This document shows, piece after piece, positions 6,176-6,933 of a stretch of 6,933 bases of DNA. How positions within the stretch are numbered: position 1 is the first letter of the stretch; each line of letters opens with the position of its first letter. Source of the stretch: CAZSTA01 sp964609495 [NCBI: uncultured bacterium] (lineage in GTDB: Bacteria; CAZSTA01); the NCBI GenBank assembly GCA_964609495.1, contig CAZSTA010000191.1:1-6933 (forward strand), read 5' to 3'. The position numbers were made by a program, and so were the translations under genes. Under the pieces are notes generated by a model. The model did not search any database, was not told the DNA's origin, and saw nothing but the letters and a program-made list of their open reading frames with translations.

Positions 6176-6829
6176 GTGGGAGATAATAAGATCGATAGAA
6201 TAGGGATCCTATTGGAAAAGGAGTATGGGCGGAAGGAGTGGGTGACGCATGGCGATCCTCTAAGCGAATTGATCGGGACGATCCTGTCCCAAAACACTTC
6301 TGATAAGAATTCTCACAGAGCTTTTGAGAATCTTCGCCGAAGATTTAAGGATTGGGAGGAGGTAAGGAATGCTTCTTTAGGGGAGATTAGAGAGGCTATA
6401 AAGGTGGGTGGCTTAGCTCAGATAAAGGCTAAGAGGATAAAGGATATTTTAAACGAAATCCTTGCTAGACAAGGGAGTTTAGATCTATGGTTCTTAGCTG
6501 ATTTATCTATTAAAGAAGCTAGAGATTATCTGCTGTCCTTTGAGGGGGTGGGACCTAAGACCGCGGCTTGTGTTTTATTATTCGCCTTGGGGAAGCCATC
6601 TCTTCCCGTGGATACCCATATCAATAGAGTATCCAAGCGGTTAGGACTTATAGGTGGAAAAGTCGGCGCTGATAAAGCTCATAATCTCCTTCAGGAGATG
6701 ATACCCGATGAGGATATTTACTCCTTTCATCTGAATATGATCGCTCATGGAAGGAGGATATGTCATTCTCGCTCGCCGTTGTGTAACGAATGCGTTCTGG
6801 CGGAGGAATGCGATTATTTTTCAACATAA
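6176..6829 (+). CDS. nth: Endonuclease III, DNA glycosylase/AP lyase
   Basis: This 217-residue bifunctional base-excision repair enzyme removes oxidised pyrimidines from DNA and nicks the resulting abasic site. The helix-hairpin-helix motif is LLSFEGVGPKTA (119-130), with the catalytic lysine K128. The catalytic aspartate is D146 in LPVDTHINRVSKRLGL. The C-terminal [4Fe-4S] loop is complete: C196, C203, C206 and C212 with the classic C-x6-C-x2-C-x5-C spacing. SELIGTILSQNTSDKN (30-45) is the conserved N-terminal glycosylase-fold helix, with N40-T41 where many Nth proteins have A-T or Q-T variants, and the length is typical of the family (about 210-220). The start is GTG with GAGGGG 6 bases upstream, and two tandem promoters precede it. 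The next gene begins 40 bases after the TAA stop with no clear terminator between, so read-through is likely. A close HhH-GPD relative cannot be fully excluded, but all Nth hallmarks are present. Confidence 0.95.
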   Translation: MGDNKIDRIGILLEKEYGRKEWVTHGDPLSELIGTILSQNTSDKNSHRAFENLRRRFKDWEEVRNASLGEIREAIKVGGLAQIKAKRIKDILNEILARQGSLDLWFLADLSIKEARDYLLSFEGVGPKTAACVLLFALGKPSLPVDTHINRVSKRLGLIGGKVGADKAHNLLQEMIPDEDIYSFHLNMIAHGRRICHSRSPLCNECVLAEECDYFST

Positions 6830-6844
6830 AATTAGGTGAAGTTG

Positions 6845-6868
6845 CTGCCTGTTTTGGTAGGTAGGCAG
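6845..6868 (+). promoter_or_regulatory. Short inverted repeat overlapping the start region of the edge gene
   Basis: CTGCCT (6845-6850) and AGGCAG (6863-6868) can pair over 6 bp with a 12-base loop. No U-run follows, so it is not a good terminator for endonuclease III. Its 3' arm contains the AGG-rich stretch that must serve as the ribosome binding site of the gene starting at 6870, so pairing could reduce that gene's translation. The stem is short and may be chance. Confidence 0.3.
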
Positions 6869-6869
6869 G

Positions 6870-6933
6870 ATGAAGGATGAGGATAAGACAAAAGAGCAAC
6901 TTATAAATGACTTGGTGGAAATGCATCAACGAA
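6870..6933 (+). CDS. N-terminus of a probable PAS-domain sensor kinase, truncated by the right edge
   Basis: The ATG at 6870-6872 opens a frame that continues to the end of the window: MKDEDKTKEQLINDLVEMHQ followed by R, 21 complete codons. The charged amphipathic stretch KTKEQLI-(N/E)-(D/E)-L-x-E-(M/L)-x-Q-R is a very common opening of PAS-domain sensor histidine kinases, where it forms the first turns of a coiled coil before the first PAS domain. No signal peptide or membrane segment is visible. The ribosome binding site is weak and close (AGG triplets at 6859-6869). The spacing of 40 bases from the endonuclease III gene suggests co-transcription. Only the N-terminal helix is available, so neither the kinase domain nor the signal sensed can be confirmed. 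Confidence 0.55.
   Translation, partial: MKDEDKTKEQLINDLVEMHQR

Noticed and set aside
6648-6929. Open frame of 93 codons on the minus strand over the end of endonuclease III
   Set aside because: It overlaps the region encoding the iron-sulfur cysteines of endonuclease III and the start of the next gene. Its translation resembles no known family and is better explained as a shadow frame.

Overview
The window looks like an ordinary chromosomal stretch from a Gram-negative-type bacterium. Genes are compact, Shine-Dalgarno sites are strong (AAGGAG or GGAGG before nearly every gene), promoters are sigma70-like, and two peptidases carry Sec signal peptides. Codon use is moderately AT-rich, with many AGA, AGG and ATA codons. 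An uncultivated lineage is plausible, but nothing here fixes the taxon.

Left part, minus strand. A gene start runs off the left edge (from about position 53), with its ribosome binding site in front of a possible six-codon leader peptide. Upstream of it lies a complete family 2 glycoside hydrolase gene (158-2326), followed by a 14-bp stem hairpin. The 415-base gap behind this enzyme (2327-2741) holds a C/G-rich palindromic interspersed repeat of about 100 bp and a hairpin just after the next gene's stop codon.

Centre, minus strand. Three genes run in one direction and probably form an operon: a four-helix DMT/SMR-type membrane protein (5521-5892, TTG start, good sigma70 promoter), an M16 zinc peptidase with intact metal ligands (4164-5474), and a second M16 protein that has lost every metal ligand (2742-4085). 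The two M16 proteins are complementary. The first has the zinc site but lacks the C-terminal R/Y pair; the second has R/Y but no zinc site. They very likely form one exported heterodimeric peptidase. A perfect 14-bp hairpin sits between the two M16 genes.

Right part, plus strand. A divergent promoter region with two near-consensus tandem promoters drives endonuclease III (6176-6829), a base-excision repair glycosylase with its iron-sulfur cluster cysteines. After a 40-base gap comes the start of another gene (from 6870), whose first 21 residues resemble the N-terminus of PAS-domain sensor kinases; it runs off the right edge.

I do not see a clearly novel system. The items most worth checking are the split-active-site M16 pair with its intercistronic hairpin, the interspersed repeat, and the tandem promoter array.
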